Assembly: GCA_023630215.1 (NCBI GenBank)
Contig: JALPRQ010000001.1
Span: 62,001 to 126,000, forward strand
Reading direction: 5' to 3'
Source: Rhodobacteraceae bacterium NBU2976
GTDB lineage: Bacteria > Pseudomonadota > Alphaproteobacteria > Rhodobacterales > Rhodobacteraceae
DNA length: 64,000 bases
Shown here: in pieces, positions 34,979 through 43,469 of the stretch
Numbering within the stretch: the first letter of the stretch is position 1
Layout: every line of letters begins with the position of its first letter
Notes under the pieces: generated by a model
The model's database searches: none
Seen by the model: the letters and a program-made list of their open reading frames with translations, nothing else
What the model was told of the DNA's origin: nothing
Translations under genes and position numbers: made by a program

Positions 34979-35104
34979 TGTTTTATTCCTCACAGAGTTA
35001 ATAATCCGCCCCAGTATTAAAGTTAAACCGTGTTCAAGTAAAGAATTTTAATATCGACTCTGTCAGCATAAGGTTGGGCAAATCAAACGATAGGCAACGG
35101 AAAA

Positions 35105-35668
35105 ATGACAAAAATATTCAACATGGGTTGCGGTTTCAACAAAATCGAAGATGCGGTGAATGTCGACAAATCTGCCAAATGCAATCCCGACGAAGTGTGG
35201 GACCTAGAGTCGACTCCATGGCCATGGGAAACCTCTTGTGCGGACGAAGTGTATTTTAACCACGCGCTGGAGCATATGGGGCAAGACCCCAAAGTTTATC
35301 TGTCGATCGTGCAAGAGCTTTATCGAATTTGCAAACCGGGTGCGGTCGTACATATTAACGTCCCCCATCCGCGTCACGACCATTTTCTGGCCGACCCGAC
35401 ACATGTCAGGCCGATTACGTTGATCGGGCTGACCCTGTTCAGCAAGAAACTAAACAAGCAGTGGATCGATGCGGGCGTCAGCAACAGCCCATTGGGTATT
35501 TATTATGACGTCGATTTTGAATTGACCAAGGCCAATATGGTTTTGGATGAACCCTTCAAATCCATGTTTGCCGATGAATTGATCACCGAAGCCGAGCTGA
35601 ATCTGGAGATTGCGCAAAAAAATAACGTTGTCAGCCAGATCGAATTTCAGTTGGTCGCCGTCAAATAA
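35105..35668 (+). CDS. Class I SAM-dependent methyltransferase
   Basis: A 187-residue methyltransferase. Motif I is compact and begins at once, FNMGCGFNKIEDAVNVDKS, followed by ADEVYFNHALEHMGQDPKVY and LYRICKPGAVVHINVPHPRH, typical of the methyltransferase-11/23 group that acts on small molecules or glycans. The early motif I means that no N-terminal extension is present. Substrate is unknown; neighbouring glycosyltransferase genes suggest surface-sugar modification. A strong terminator follows. Confidence 0.85.
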   Translation: MTKIFNMGCGFNKIEDAVNVDKSAKCNPDEVWDLESTPWPWETSCADEVYFNHALEHMGQDPKVYLSIVQELYRICKPGAVVHINVPHPRHDHFLADPTHVRPITLIGLTLFSKKLNKQWIDAGVSNSPLGIYYDVDFELTKANMVLDEPFKSMFADELITEAELNLEIAQKNNVVSQIEFQLVAVK

Positions 35669-35697
35669 AAAAAGCCGCCCACGTGGGCGGCCTTTTC
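35667..35697. terminator. Bidirectional intrinsic terminator between methyltransferase and trxA
   Basis: The perfect 18-bp palindrome GCCGCCCACGTGGGCGGC (35674-35691) is flanked by seven A on the left and TTTT on the right. It ends both the methyltransferase transcript and, from the other side, the addAB-trxA transcript. Confidence 0.92.
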
Positions 35698-35711
35698 GCG
35701 TTTAGGTTCGA

Positions 35712-36032
35712 TCAAACGGCCGAGTCAATCCAGTCTTTCAGGTTCGCTTTCGGCGCGGCGCCGATTTTGTTCGAGATGACTTTGCCATCCTTGAACATGA
35801 ACATAGCCGGAATGCCACGCACACCAAGCTGACTGGGCGAAACGGGATTTTCGTCGACGTTCACTTTGGCGATTTTGATCTTGCCTGCATATTCGTCCGA
35901 CAGCTCTTCCAGAGCTGGGCCGATCATTTTGCACGGGCCACACCATTCTGCCCAGAAATCAACAACGACGGGAACGTCGGAATTCACGACTTCGGCTTCG
36001 AATGTGGCGTCGGTGACTGCTACTGTTGCCAT
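35712..36032 (-). CDS. trxA: Thioredoxin
   Basis: A 106-residue thioredoxin, the general cytosolic disulfide reductant. [10 protein letters not shown] holds the redox pair at residues 31 and 34, and the cis-Pro loop is [14 protein letters not shown]. Length and motifs are canonical. It is last in the tsaE-addB-addA-trxA series, 38 bases after addA. Confidence 0.97.
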   Translation of the reverse strand: MATVAVTDATFEAEVVNSDVPVVVDFWAEWCGPCKMIGPALEELSDEYAGKIKIAKVNVDENPVSPSQLGVRGIPAMFMFKDGKVISNKIGAAPKANLKDWIDSAV

Positions 36033-36070
36033 GATATGCTCCTACTCATGCGTATAACTCGGAACTCAAC

Positions 36071-39000
36071 CTATGTAGCCACCTCTGGACCGTCAAGGCG
36101 CAACGCAGCCGCAGTCACGTTTTCGGGAAGCTCCATCAGGGTTGCAGTCCGGGTCCACAGGATCGCAGTCCTTATTTCCTTGTCCGGATAGACCTGTCTC
36201 AGCGCATCCGCATAGGCCCCCATTTGTTTCAGAAATCCGCTGGGGGTTGTTTCGGGACTGTCGGGCACATCCCGGTTGGATTTGAAATCCACGGCCAACA
36301 CATGGTCATCGGCGACCACCAGCCGATCGATCCGCCCCAGGATCGGCGCGCCAAGCGGGTCGATATGTGCGGTGATCGCGACCTCTGCCAAAGTCTCAGG
36401 GGCAAATATCCAAGCAAGGGCAGGGTTATCCAGCACAGCCTCCACTTCGGGCAACAGATCCTGCCAGTCATCGGTCAGGTGGGCAGCCGTGGCGGCGCGG
36501 TCCGGTGCCCCCGGCAGATGCTCTAGCAGCAGGTGGATCGCGGTGCCTCGGGCCATTGCATCTTCGGCCGCTGCGGGATCACCCCCCAGCACCGAATGTT
36601 CCCCACCAAGATCGGATGGGGACAGCATCTGCGGTTTGCGCGACAAAACGGGCGCCGGGCGGGCAAGCGGTTCGGGAAGTTCGACATGCTTCGTTGTCAC
36701 AGTATCCACCGCGCCTTCGGCGTCGGACCAATTCCGGCTGATCACCCGGACTTCCCCCGCCAACCCATCCGGCGCGGGTTCCGTTTCTGCCCCGTCAAAT
36801 CCCGCCTCGATTTTTGAATACCAACCGCCGTTGCGATATCTTTCCGTTCCGGCACCCGCCACGATCAGCCAGTTTTCGGCACGGGTCATCGCGACATACA
36901 GCAACCGCCCATCTTCCTTGCGCACCAGCGCTTTGCGGTCTTCCTCCATCGCGGCCATCATCTCGGGCGCGTCTGACCCGCTGGTTCGCCAGATCGGTAT
37001 ATCATCCTTCAGCACGACTTCGGGCGGGTTTCGCCACTCGTCCTTCTTCGCCGTATCCGGCAGGATCACAATCGGACTCTCCAGCCCCTTTGCGCCATGC
37101 ACAGTCATCACCCGCACGCGATCGCCCGCTGCATCCATCTGGCGTTTGACCTCGACATCATCGGATGAAATCCACGACAAAAACCCGGTCAGCGTCGGCG
37201 CTTCGACGGATTCATAGGCCAGCGCCTGATTAAGCAGCTCGTCAATCCCATCCTCGGCCTCCGCCCCCAGTCGCGCCAGCAATTTGCGTCGCCCATCATG
37301 GGTAATCAGGATTTTCTCCAACAGGTCATAGGGCCGGATAAAATCCGCATCCCCCAGCAGGCTGTTGAGCATTGCCACCACACGGGCATGGCCTGATTCC
37401 CCAACCGCCCGCCACAATGATCCGTCCCGACCATGGGCGAGGCGGAACAGGTCATCTTCGCTTAAGCCACAAAGCGGAGAGCGCAGAACCGCCGCCAGCG
37501 ACAGATCATCGCGAGGGGTGGCGAGGAATGTCAGCAGCGCCAACAAATCCTTTACGGCCAGCTCTTCGACGATCTTTAGCCGGTCAGCGCCTGCAACCTC
37601 TACCCCGGCATTTTTCAGCGCCTTGATAATCGCGTGAAACAACGGCCCACGCCTTTGCACCAGCACCATGAAATCCCCAGCCCGGATCGCGCGGTCTTTG
37701 CCGGGCAATTTTTGCCCTGACGCAATGATTGTCGCGACGCGACGCGCCAGTGCCTCCGCCAGGATCAGCACAGGAGCGTTTTCGGAAATCATGTCCAATG
37801 GTTCCCACCACGGCCCCGGATCGGATTTTTCAGACGGCAGAACAAAGGGCCACAGCTCCACCCGTCCCGGCAGTTGGGTTTTATGCGCCACATGTTCCAC
37901 CGGGTCTGTGATGCCCAGCGGCACCTCGCCGTCAAACACCCGATCCACCAGGTCCAGCACCGGCGAGGCCGAGCGGAAGGAGTGCAGTAGCGCTTTCGTC
38001 TGCAATTCCTGCGCGATGTTCGTCAACTTGCCCGCAAAATGGTCGCGCATCTTGCCAAATTCCTGCGGGTCAGCCCCTTGGAAGCTGTAGATGGATTGCT
38101 TTTCGTCCCCCACCACAAAAATCGTGCGCGGCCCTTCCGTCGCCCCTTCGCCAACAAAAAACTCCTCCGCCAGCAATCGCACGATTTCCCATTGCTCGGG
38201 CGAGGTATCCTGCGCCTCGTCCACCAGAATATGATCAATCCCTCCATCCAGTCGATAAAGCACCCACGCCGCCAGCCCCGGTTCGGACAGAAGCGCACGC
38301 GTTTTCTGGATCAGATCATCGAAGTCGAGTCGCCCTAACGCCGCCTTGCGGTCGGCATAGCGGTCGGTGAACGCCGTCGCGAAATCGTAAAGCGCCTTCG
38401 TGCGATGGTAGAGGTCACGTTTCAGGCGCTCTTGGCGGGCTTCAAAGAGACGATCCTTCAGCAGCTCCATCATCTCGGGCACCCATGTGTGGGCATCCTT
38501 CACCGCTTTTGTCGGGAAGTTATGGTCGGAGCGACGTTGCCCATTGGTCAGGAAAGCGTTTTCATAGGCGTTGAATGCATCCGCAGCGGTCAGGCGTAGA
38601 CCATCTTTGATCTTTCTGCAAAAGACCTGATCATTCTTGCCGCCAGCCGCCATCGCTTCGGCCAACCGATAAAGGTCTGCGTCGGATACGCCCTGGAATG
38701 CCCTGGATAAAAGCTGATCATCACTGGCATCCGGGTTCGCATCCAGTAATCCCGCCATTTTCTGCGCGTCCCACGTGCCCATCGCATCGGCATATTTCAG
38801 GATACCATCCAGCAGCTTGCCCGTATCCTCGCCGGACAATTCCAACGCCATTGCGGTGAAAACATCTGGCACGTCCTCGGCGATTTGCTCCAGCACTTCG
38901 GCGCGCAACTGATTTGCCTGCCGCTCGTCCATTTCCTGAAATTGTGGTGATACGCCAGCCTCCAGCGGAAACCGTCGCAGGACAGCCCCGGCAAAGGAAT

Positions 39001-39364
39001 GGATCGTCTGGATTTTCAGCCCACCCGGCGTTTCCAGTGCACGGGCGAAAAGCTTTCGGGCCGCGGCCAGCGCGTCAACAGAGACCTCCGTCTCGCCCAG
39101 CTTCGCCAACTCCTCTGCCAGTGCGCCGTCCGGTTTCATCGCCCAACTGCCCAGCGTCGCGAACAGCCGGTTTTGCATCTCGGCCGCCGCCGCTTTGGTG
39201 TAGGTCAGGCACAGGATTTTCTGCGGCTCACAACCTGCCAGCAACAATCGCGCCACGCGGTTGGTCAACACACGCGTCTTGCCCGACCCCGCGTTCGCCG
39301 ACACCCAAGTTGACCGCCTTGGGTCCGCCGCCGCGATCTGACGTTTCGTGGCGAGGTCCGTCAT
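36071..39364 (-). CDS. addA: Double-strand break repair helicase-nuclease subunit AddA
   Basis: A 1097-residue UvrD-type helicase with a C-terminal nuclease, the A subunit of AddAB, which resects DNA ends for RecA-dependent repair. Walker A is ANAGSGKT (23-30). LDFDDLIQKTRALL, ILVDEAQDTSPEQWEIV (Walker B) and VMTVHGAKGLESPIVILPD are the helicase motifs. The nuclease motif VLAVDFKSNRDVP sits about 75 residues from the end. Its start overlaps addB by 4 bases. Alphaproteobacteria use AddAB in place of RecBCD. Confidence 0.97.
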   Translation of the reverse strand: MTDLATKRQIAAADPRRSTWVSANAGSGKTRVLTNRVARLLLAGCEPQKILCLTYTKAAAAEMQNRLFATLGSWAMKPDGALAEELAKLGETEVSVDALAAARKLFARALETPGGLKIQTIHSFAGAVLRRFPLEAGVSPQFQEMDERQANQLRAEVLEQIAEDVPDVFTAMALELSGEDTGKLLDGILKYADAMGTWDAQKMAGLLDANPDASDDQLLSRAFQGVSDADLYRLAEAMAAGGKNDQVFCRKIKDGLRLTAADAFNAYENAFLTNGQRRSDHNFPTKAVKDAHTWVPEMMELLKDRLFEARQERLKRDLYHRTKALYDFATAFTDRYADRKAALGRLDFDDLIQKTRALLSEPGLAAWVLYRLDGGIDHILVDEAQDTSPEQWEIVRLLAEEFFVGEGATEGPRTIFVVGDEKQSIYSFQGADPQEFGKMRDHFAGKLTNIAQELQTKALLHSFRSASPVLDLVDRVFDGEVPLGITDPVEHVAHKTQLPGRVELWPFVLPSEKSDPGPWWEPLDMISENAPVLILAEALARRVATIIASGQKLPGKDRAIRAGDFMVLVQRRGPLFHAIIKALKNAGVEVAGADRLKIVEELAVKDLLALLTFLATPRDDLSLAAVLRSPLCGLSEDDLFRLAHGRDGSLWRAVGESGHARVVAMLNSLLGDADFIRPYDLLEKILITHDGRRKLLARLGAEAEDGIDELLNQALAYESVEAPTLTGFLSWISSDDVEVKRQMDAAGDRVRVMTVHGAKGLESPIVILPDTAKKDEWRNPPEVVLKDDIPIWRTSGSDAPEMMAAMEEDRKALVRKEDGRLLYVAMTRAENWLIVAGAGTERYRNGGWYSKIEAGFDGAETEPAPDGLAGEVRVISRNWSDAEGAVDTVTTKHVELPEPLARPAPVLSRKPQMLSPSDLGGEHSVLGGDPAAAEDAMARGTAIHLLLEHLPGAPDRAATAAHLTDDWQDLLPEVEAVLDNPALAWIFAPETLAEVAITAHIDPLGAPILGRIDRLVVADDHVLAVDFKSNRDVPDSPETTPSGFLKQMGAYADALRQVYPDKEIRTAILWTRTATLMELPENVTAAALRLDGPEVAT

Positions 39365-42258
39365 CCCACATCCTCCGGCACAGTCGGATCACCATCCTGC
39401 CACTCGCCAAAGCGCGACAGGTGGTCGTAATCGCTGTCATAGCTCAACAGCTCCGCCTTCGCGCGCGCCGAATAGCCGAGGTCCCGACTGCCATAAGCTG
39501 CAATCAGCAGCAGCAGATCGTCCCAATGTTTCGCGATGGCGGCAGCGTCAAGGTCGAGGACGGTCGTTTTGCCTTCACTCCCCAACCCGATCAGTTCCAG
39601 ATACACGTCCCGCGCCGCGCCAAGGTCCTTGAATCCCCCCGCCTGCGCAATCGCGCCTTCCAACGGCAGTTGGACGGCGAAATATTTAATCTGGTTCTGG
39701 TTCGGCGGTGAACCGGATTTATAATCATAAATTGCCACGCCCGTATCCGTCACATCCACCCGATCCGCCTTCGCGGTCAGGGTAAACCCGTTGGCACTGC
39801 GATCCCCCTTAACCTCCAGCGCCGATGGTCGGCCGCGTTCACGCCGGGCGCGCTCCCCCTCCATAAACTTACCCGCAACCTTTTTCAGCCGCGCCAACCA
39901 AAATCTGCGGGCGGAGGGCCAGGGAACATGCGCCAGCTCCCTCTCTGCCACGCGAAGGAACAGGGCCTCCGCATCATCTGGCAAACCGTCGCGTGTTTCG
40001 TCGATGAACGCATGCAAGACCTGATGCAACGCTGTGCCTCGTTCCAGCGCATCCGCCTCCCGTCCCAGCGGGTCCAGCTTTCTGAGGCCAAGGATTTTGT
40101 CCGCATAAATGGCGTAAGGGTCACGGATCAATGTTTCGATCCGCGTCACAGACAGTTTCGTGGGTCGGGCGTCAACCGGTGGTCGGGGCGAAGGTCGGGT
40201 GGCGGCTGGCACCGGGTCCACATGGTTCATCGCCACCGCCAGCGAAAGCAGATCATCACCACGCGACCGCATCGCCGCCAGCACATCTTTGCCCCCCTCT
40301 ATCCCCTCCATCAGGTTAAGCAACCGGATCATCCAGCGCGATGGAACCGTCTGCGCCTCTCCGTCGCGGATGGACCGTGTCAGGACAACCTCGCGCGCAG
40401 CAATCGCCTGCTGGAAATCATGCGCGGACAAGCCAATCTGGCGTTCCGGCAATGGCAAACCAATCGCCGCCCGCATCTGGCGGGATAGCCAAGGGTCAGG
40501 CTCAGGCGATTTGGGCCAGATCCCTTCGTTCAGACCGCCAAGGATGACCAGCTCCGCTGATTGCACGCGGGCTTCGAGCGTGCCCAAAATCTGTATCGTT
40601 GGGTGGGGCAGGTACGCATCCGGCCGCGCTTCCGCCCCTGTCAGTTGCGATTGGAACAACGCACGATATTCGATCGGCTCCAACGGACCTGCCGCCTCCG
40701 CCTCGGCTGCCAACGCATCAAAGGCTTTTACAACCTCCGCACCTGCATTTTTCTGCCAAAGGGGTGGGTCTTCACTCGCCAACCCCTTGGACAAGCTTTC
40801 TGCGACGTCTCGATGAAGCGTCAACCATTCGACCAACCCCATCTTGCCAACATTGGCCAGTCGCATCAGATTTCCGCCCAACCACGCAATCCAGACAGGG
40901 AAATCCTCACCCTGTTTCGCGGCCCATTCCGTCAGCGCGTCCCAATCCACCTCGGGCGGGCCACCACGCAGAACTTGCAGTTCCAGTCGACGCGTCATCG
41001 ACAGATGCGCCTTGCGCCCCTCTGCTCCACCACACAACGGGTGTTTCAGGATCGACACCAGCGCCACAGGCGTTAGCGGACCCCCCGCCACCCCGATCAC
41101 CCGGCGCAGGAATATTCCCGGCGGGGTCAGCGGCACAGGCTGCCCGGCGGAATCATCTGGCGTGATCCCCCAGCGTCCCAAAACAGACGTCACACGTCGC
41201 GTCAGCATTCGGTCAGGTGACACCAAAGCCGCTGTTTGCCCCTCTTCGGCCGCCAGTCGCAGACGCACGGCGATTGCCTCAGCCTCCTCGCGCAGACCCG
41301 GCGCTTCAATCAAGGTAACCGCTGAACAGGCGGATCCCAGCGTTTCCGCCAACCCCGGACCTTCGCTTAACCATTGATCCGTTACCGGCGCGGGCCGCAA
41401 TGCCAGCGAGACCAGCCGGTTGCGCGCACCCGACGACCCGGCGCACTCTCGCCAAAGCGGCGGCGTTCCGATCCCCAACCTATCCCGCAACCGTTTGAAC
41501 CCGTATTGCGGATGGTCAATGCTGACGCTGTCCCAAACCTCCGCCGGAAGATCGTAATCATATCCCGGCAACACCACCGCCCCTTGAGGCAACTTGGCCA
41601 CAGCATCCATGACCAACGCGGTTGCCCCCCGTGATCCGGTTGATCCCGCGACAATCACTGGCCCGTCGGGCGGATGCTGCGCCCAGTGTTCAGCCAGATA
41701 TTCCGCTGCCTTTCGTTGCCGCTCCTCGCTATCCAGAAACCCCTCGCGCCCTTGCTCCCAATACGTCGTCAAAATATCCAAAAATTGTAGCGAACTGTTC
41801 CAATGCGCTGCGTGATCCGCCACATCCAGCGAATTCAAAGCGGTCATGGCGATGCCCTCGCCGTGAAACCCGTCCAGCAAATCCCCAAGCGAATCTGCCA
41901 GATCGAAAACAGCGGACAGCGGCGCAACATCGGGCATTTGTTCCAGATAAGCCGCCACCAGTCGGGCCAGCACCAGCCGCCGTCGTAACGGTGGAACAGT
42001 GCGCGGTAAGGGTAGCGAAACATCTCCGGCAAGCGAGGTAACCACCCGGATATCCGGCAGGATCATCGCCCCACCTTCTGTCAGAACATCCTGTAGCCGC
42101 CGGGCGGATCGTTGAGTATTTACATACAATCTGACCTTCGCCCAGGCTTCGGGCGGTTCACCCGCCATGCGTTCGCGCAACCCGGCCGCGAACTGTCGCG
42201 CAAAATCAACACCAAGTGGCAGTGCAAAGACCCGCGGGGCGTCGGACGGTTTGAACAT
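39361..42258 (-). CDS. addB: Double-strand break repair subunit AddB
   Basis: A 965-residue partner of AddA in the alphaproteobacterial AddB form. It has inactive helicase-like domains: VIVAGSTGSRGATALVMDAV stands where Walker A would be, and LVILGGLNEGIWPKSPEPDP is the characteristic central motif. The nuclease motif AIYDYKSGSPPNQNQ lies about 100 residues before the end. The ATG at 42258 shares its A with the stop of tsaE (TGATG), so the GTG six codons earlier is less likely. In several relatives two sugar-metabolism genes separate tsaE from addB; here they are absent. Confidence 0.94.
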   Translation of the reverse strand: MFKPSDAPRVFALPLGVDFARQFAAGLRERMAGEPPEAWAKVRLYVNTQRSARRLQDVLTEGGAMILPDIRVVTSLAGDVSLPLPRTVPPLRRRLVLARLVAAYLEQMPDVAPLSAVFDLADSLGDLLDGFHGEGIAMTALNSLDVADHAAHWNSSLQFLDILTTYWEQGREGFLDSEERQRKAAEYLAEHWAQHPPDGPVIVAGSTGSRGATALVMDAVAKLPQGAVVLPGYDYDLPAEVWDSVSIDHPQYGFKRLRDRLGIGTPPLWRECAGSSGARNRLVSLALRPAPVTDQWLSEGPGLAETLGSACSAVTLIEAPGLREEAEAIAVRLRLAAEEGQTAALVSPDRMLTRRVTSVLGRWGITPDDSAGQPVPLTPPGIFLRRVIGVAGGPLTPVALVSILKHPLCGGAEGRKAHLSMTRRLELQVLRGGPPEVDWDALTEWAAKQGEDFPVWIAWLGGNLMRLANVGKMGLVEWLTLHRDVAESLSKGLASEDPPLWQKNAGAEVVKAFDALAAEAEAAGPLEPIEYRALFQSQLTGAEARPDAYLPHPTIQILGTLEARVQSAELVILGGLNEGIWPKSPEPDPWLSRQMRAAIGLPLPERQIGLSAHDFQQAIAAREVVLTRSIRDGEAQTVPSRWMIRLLNLMEGIEGGKDVLAAMRSRGDDLLSLAVAMNHVDPVPAATRPSPRPPVDARPTKLSVTRIETLIRDPYAIYADKILGLRKLDPLGREADALERGTALHQVLHAFIDETRDGLPDDAEALFLRVAERELAHVPWPSARRFWLARLKKVAGKFMEGERARRERGRPSALEVKGDRSANGFTLTAKADRVDVTDTGVAIYDYKSGSPPNQNQIKYFAVQLPLEGAIAQAGGFKDLGAARDVYLELIGLGSEGKTTVLDLDAAAIAKHWDDLLLLIAAYGSRDLGYSARAKAELLSYDSDYDHLSRFGEWQDGDPTVPEDVG

Positions 42259-42707
42259 CACAATTCCTCTACCCACGGCCAGTCACCTATCGGATGCAAC
42301 GTGACCTGCCGCCCATCGTCCCCGGTAATGTCGATCACCAGTCTCAGGAATCGCGCGGGTCGGACTTCACCCAATCTTTCGGGCCACTCGATCAGCGTGA
42401 TGGCACCGTCAAACGCCTCCTCCAATCCCAGTTCCGCAAGCTCATCGACATGTCCCAAACGATAAAGGTCCGCGTGCCAAACCTCGCCCAGTCGTGTGTC
42501 ATATGTCTGCACCAACGTGAATGTTGGCGAAGGGACATCTTCGGGCACAGTCTGCGCGGATTGGATCAGTGCGCGGGCAAAAAAGGATTTACCTGCTCCG
42601 ACCGGACCCTCCAGCAAAACACAATCGCCGGGGCGCAGATACGATCCAATCCGCGCCGCCAATGCGGCCATTTCCGGTTCCGAATGAACAGGTAAAATGC
42701 GTGCCAA
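42258..42707 (-). CDS. tsaE: tRNA threonylcarbamoyladenosine ATPase subunit TsaE
   Basis: A 149-residue P-loop ATPase needed for the t6A37 modification of tRNAs reading ANN codons, with TsaB, TsaC and TsaD. Walker A is GPVGAGKSF; SPTFTLVQTYD and HADLYRLGHVDELAELGLEE are strongly conserved family stretches, ending with IEWPERLGE. No ATG fits the front: a TTG at 42707 has GGAG six bases ahead, and the frame extends to another TTG at 42728. It leads the operon tsaE-addB-addA-trxA. Confidence 0.92.
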   Translation of the reverse strand: MARILPVHSEPEMAALAARIGSYLRPGDCVLLEGPVGAGKSFFARALIQSAQTVPEDVPSPTFTLVQTYDTRLGEVWHADLYRLGHVDELAELGLEEAFDGAITLIEWPERLGEVRPARFLRLVIDITGDDGRQVTLHPIGDWPWVEEL

Positions 42708-42761
42708 AATCCTCTCCGGTTTTGGCAAACCATGGCCCGCAGGCCGCGAAATCGCAAGCGC

Positions 42762-43379
42762 CTAAAGCTGTCCGTTGCGCTGCAATTGATTGTGGTGGAC
42801 GATATTGAACAACATCGGGTCAATAGAGACGTTCTTGGTCAATTGGCCAAGCCGGACAACAGATTCCAGCCCGTTCCCTTCGGTCACAACCCATTGACGC
42901 AACTCGACCGGGTTCTGATCAAAGATTAACCGCATCGTGCCACGATCGGTATGTTCAGGATCGAACATCACCATATGAATCTGACTGTTGCGGGTTTCGA
43001 TCAACCGTACGAACCGGGATTGCGTAACATCAATATCGTTGCGCGACAGCAGCGACAAGGGTGTCGTGTCTTGTGGGTAAACCTGTGGTCCTCGATCCGA
43101 TTTTCGATCATAAATCGCCAAGGCTTCACCATCAGAAATGATCAGGGCCGGTGCTGGCGGATCATATTCGAACCGCATCTTTCCCGGTTTATCGAGGTAA
43201 AATAACCCCGTCGCCTGACTGCCATCTGCGCTTTCCTGCGTAAACGGCGCGATCAGCGTATCAAGCCCGGTCAGATAGGCATTCACCGCATCAACAACTG
43301 CATTCTGCGCCAACGCCATACGGCTGCTGGCGATGAAGGGGGTGGCGGCAAGCGCCGACAGGAAAAAGCGTCTGTTCAT
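42762..43379 (-). CDS. lolA: Outer-membrane lipoprotein carrier protein LolA
   Basis: A 205-residue periplasmic chaperone that takes lipoproteins from LolCDE to the outer membrane. A signal peptide ends at MALAQN near residue 25. Family features are DTLIAPFTQESADGSQATG, FYLDKPGKMRFEYDPP and DRKSDRGPQVYPQ. It follows ftsK on the same strand, as in many alphaproteobacteria, with a 90-base gap that holds no gene. Confidence 0.94.
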   Translation of the reverse strand: MNRRFFLSALAATPFIASSRMALAQNAVVDAVNAYLTGLDTLIAPFTQESADGSQATGLFYLDKPGKMRFEYDPPAPALIISDGEALAIYDRKSDRGPQVYPQDTTPLSLLSRNDIDVTQSRFVRLIETRNSQIHMVMFDPEHTDRGTMRLIFDQNPVELRQWVVTEGNGLESVVRLGQLTKNVSIDPMLFNIVHHNQLQRNGQL

Positions 43380-43469
43380 GATTTAGTTATAGGCGTTGCC
43401 ATATGGGTTTTAAACTCAACACTCTGCGACAAATGCGTTACTGACGCTGGTGTGGCGGAACTTTGCCAC

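Noticed and set aside
35674-35691. Palindrome GCCGCCCACGTGGGCGGC as a fourth member of the CACGTG repeat family
   Set aside because: It shares only the core; flanking A- and T-runs and its place between convergent genes show that it is a bidirectional terminator.
36276-37217. Open frame of 313 codons on the plus strand, Ser-rich
   Set aside because: It is antisense to the C-terminal part of addA; Ser-rich composition comes from reverse reading of GC-rich codons.
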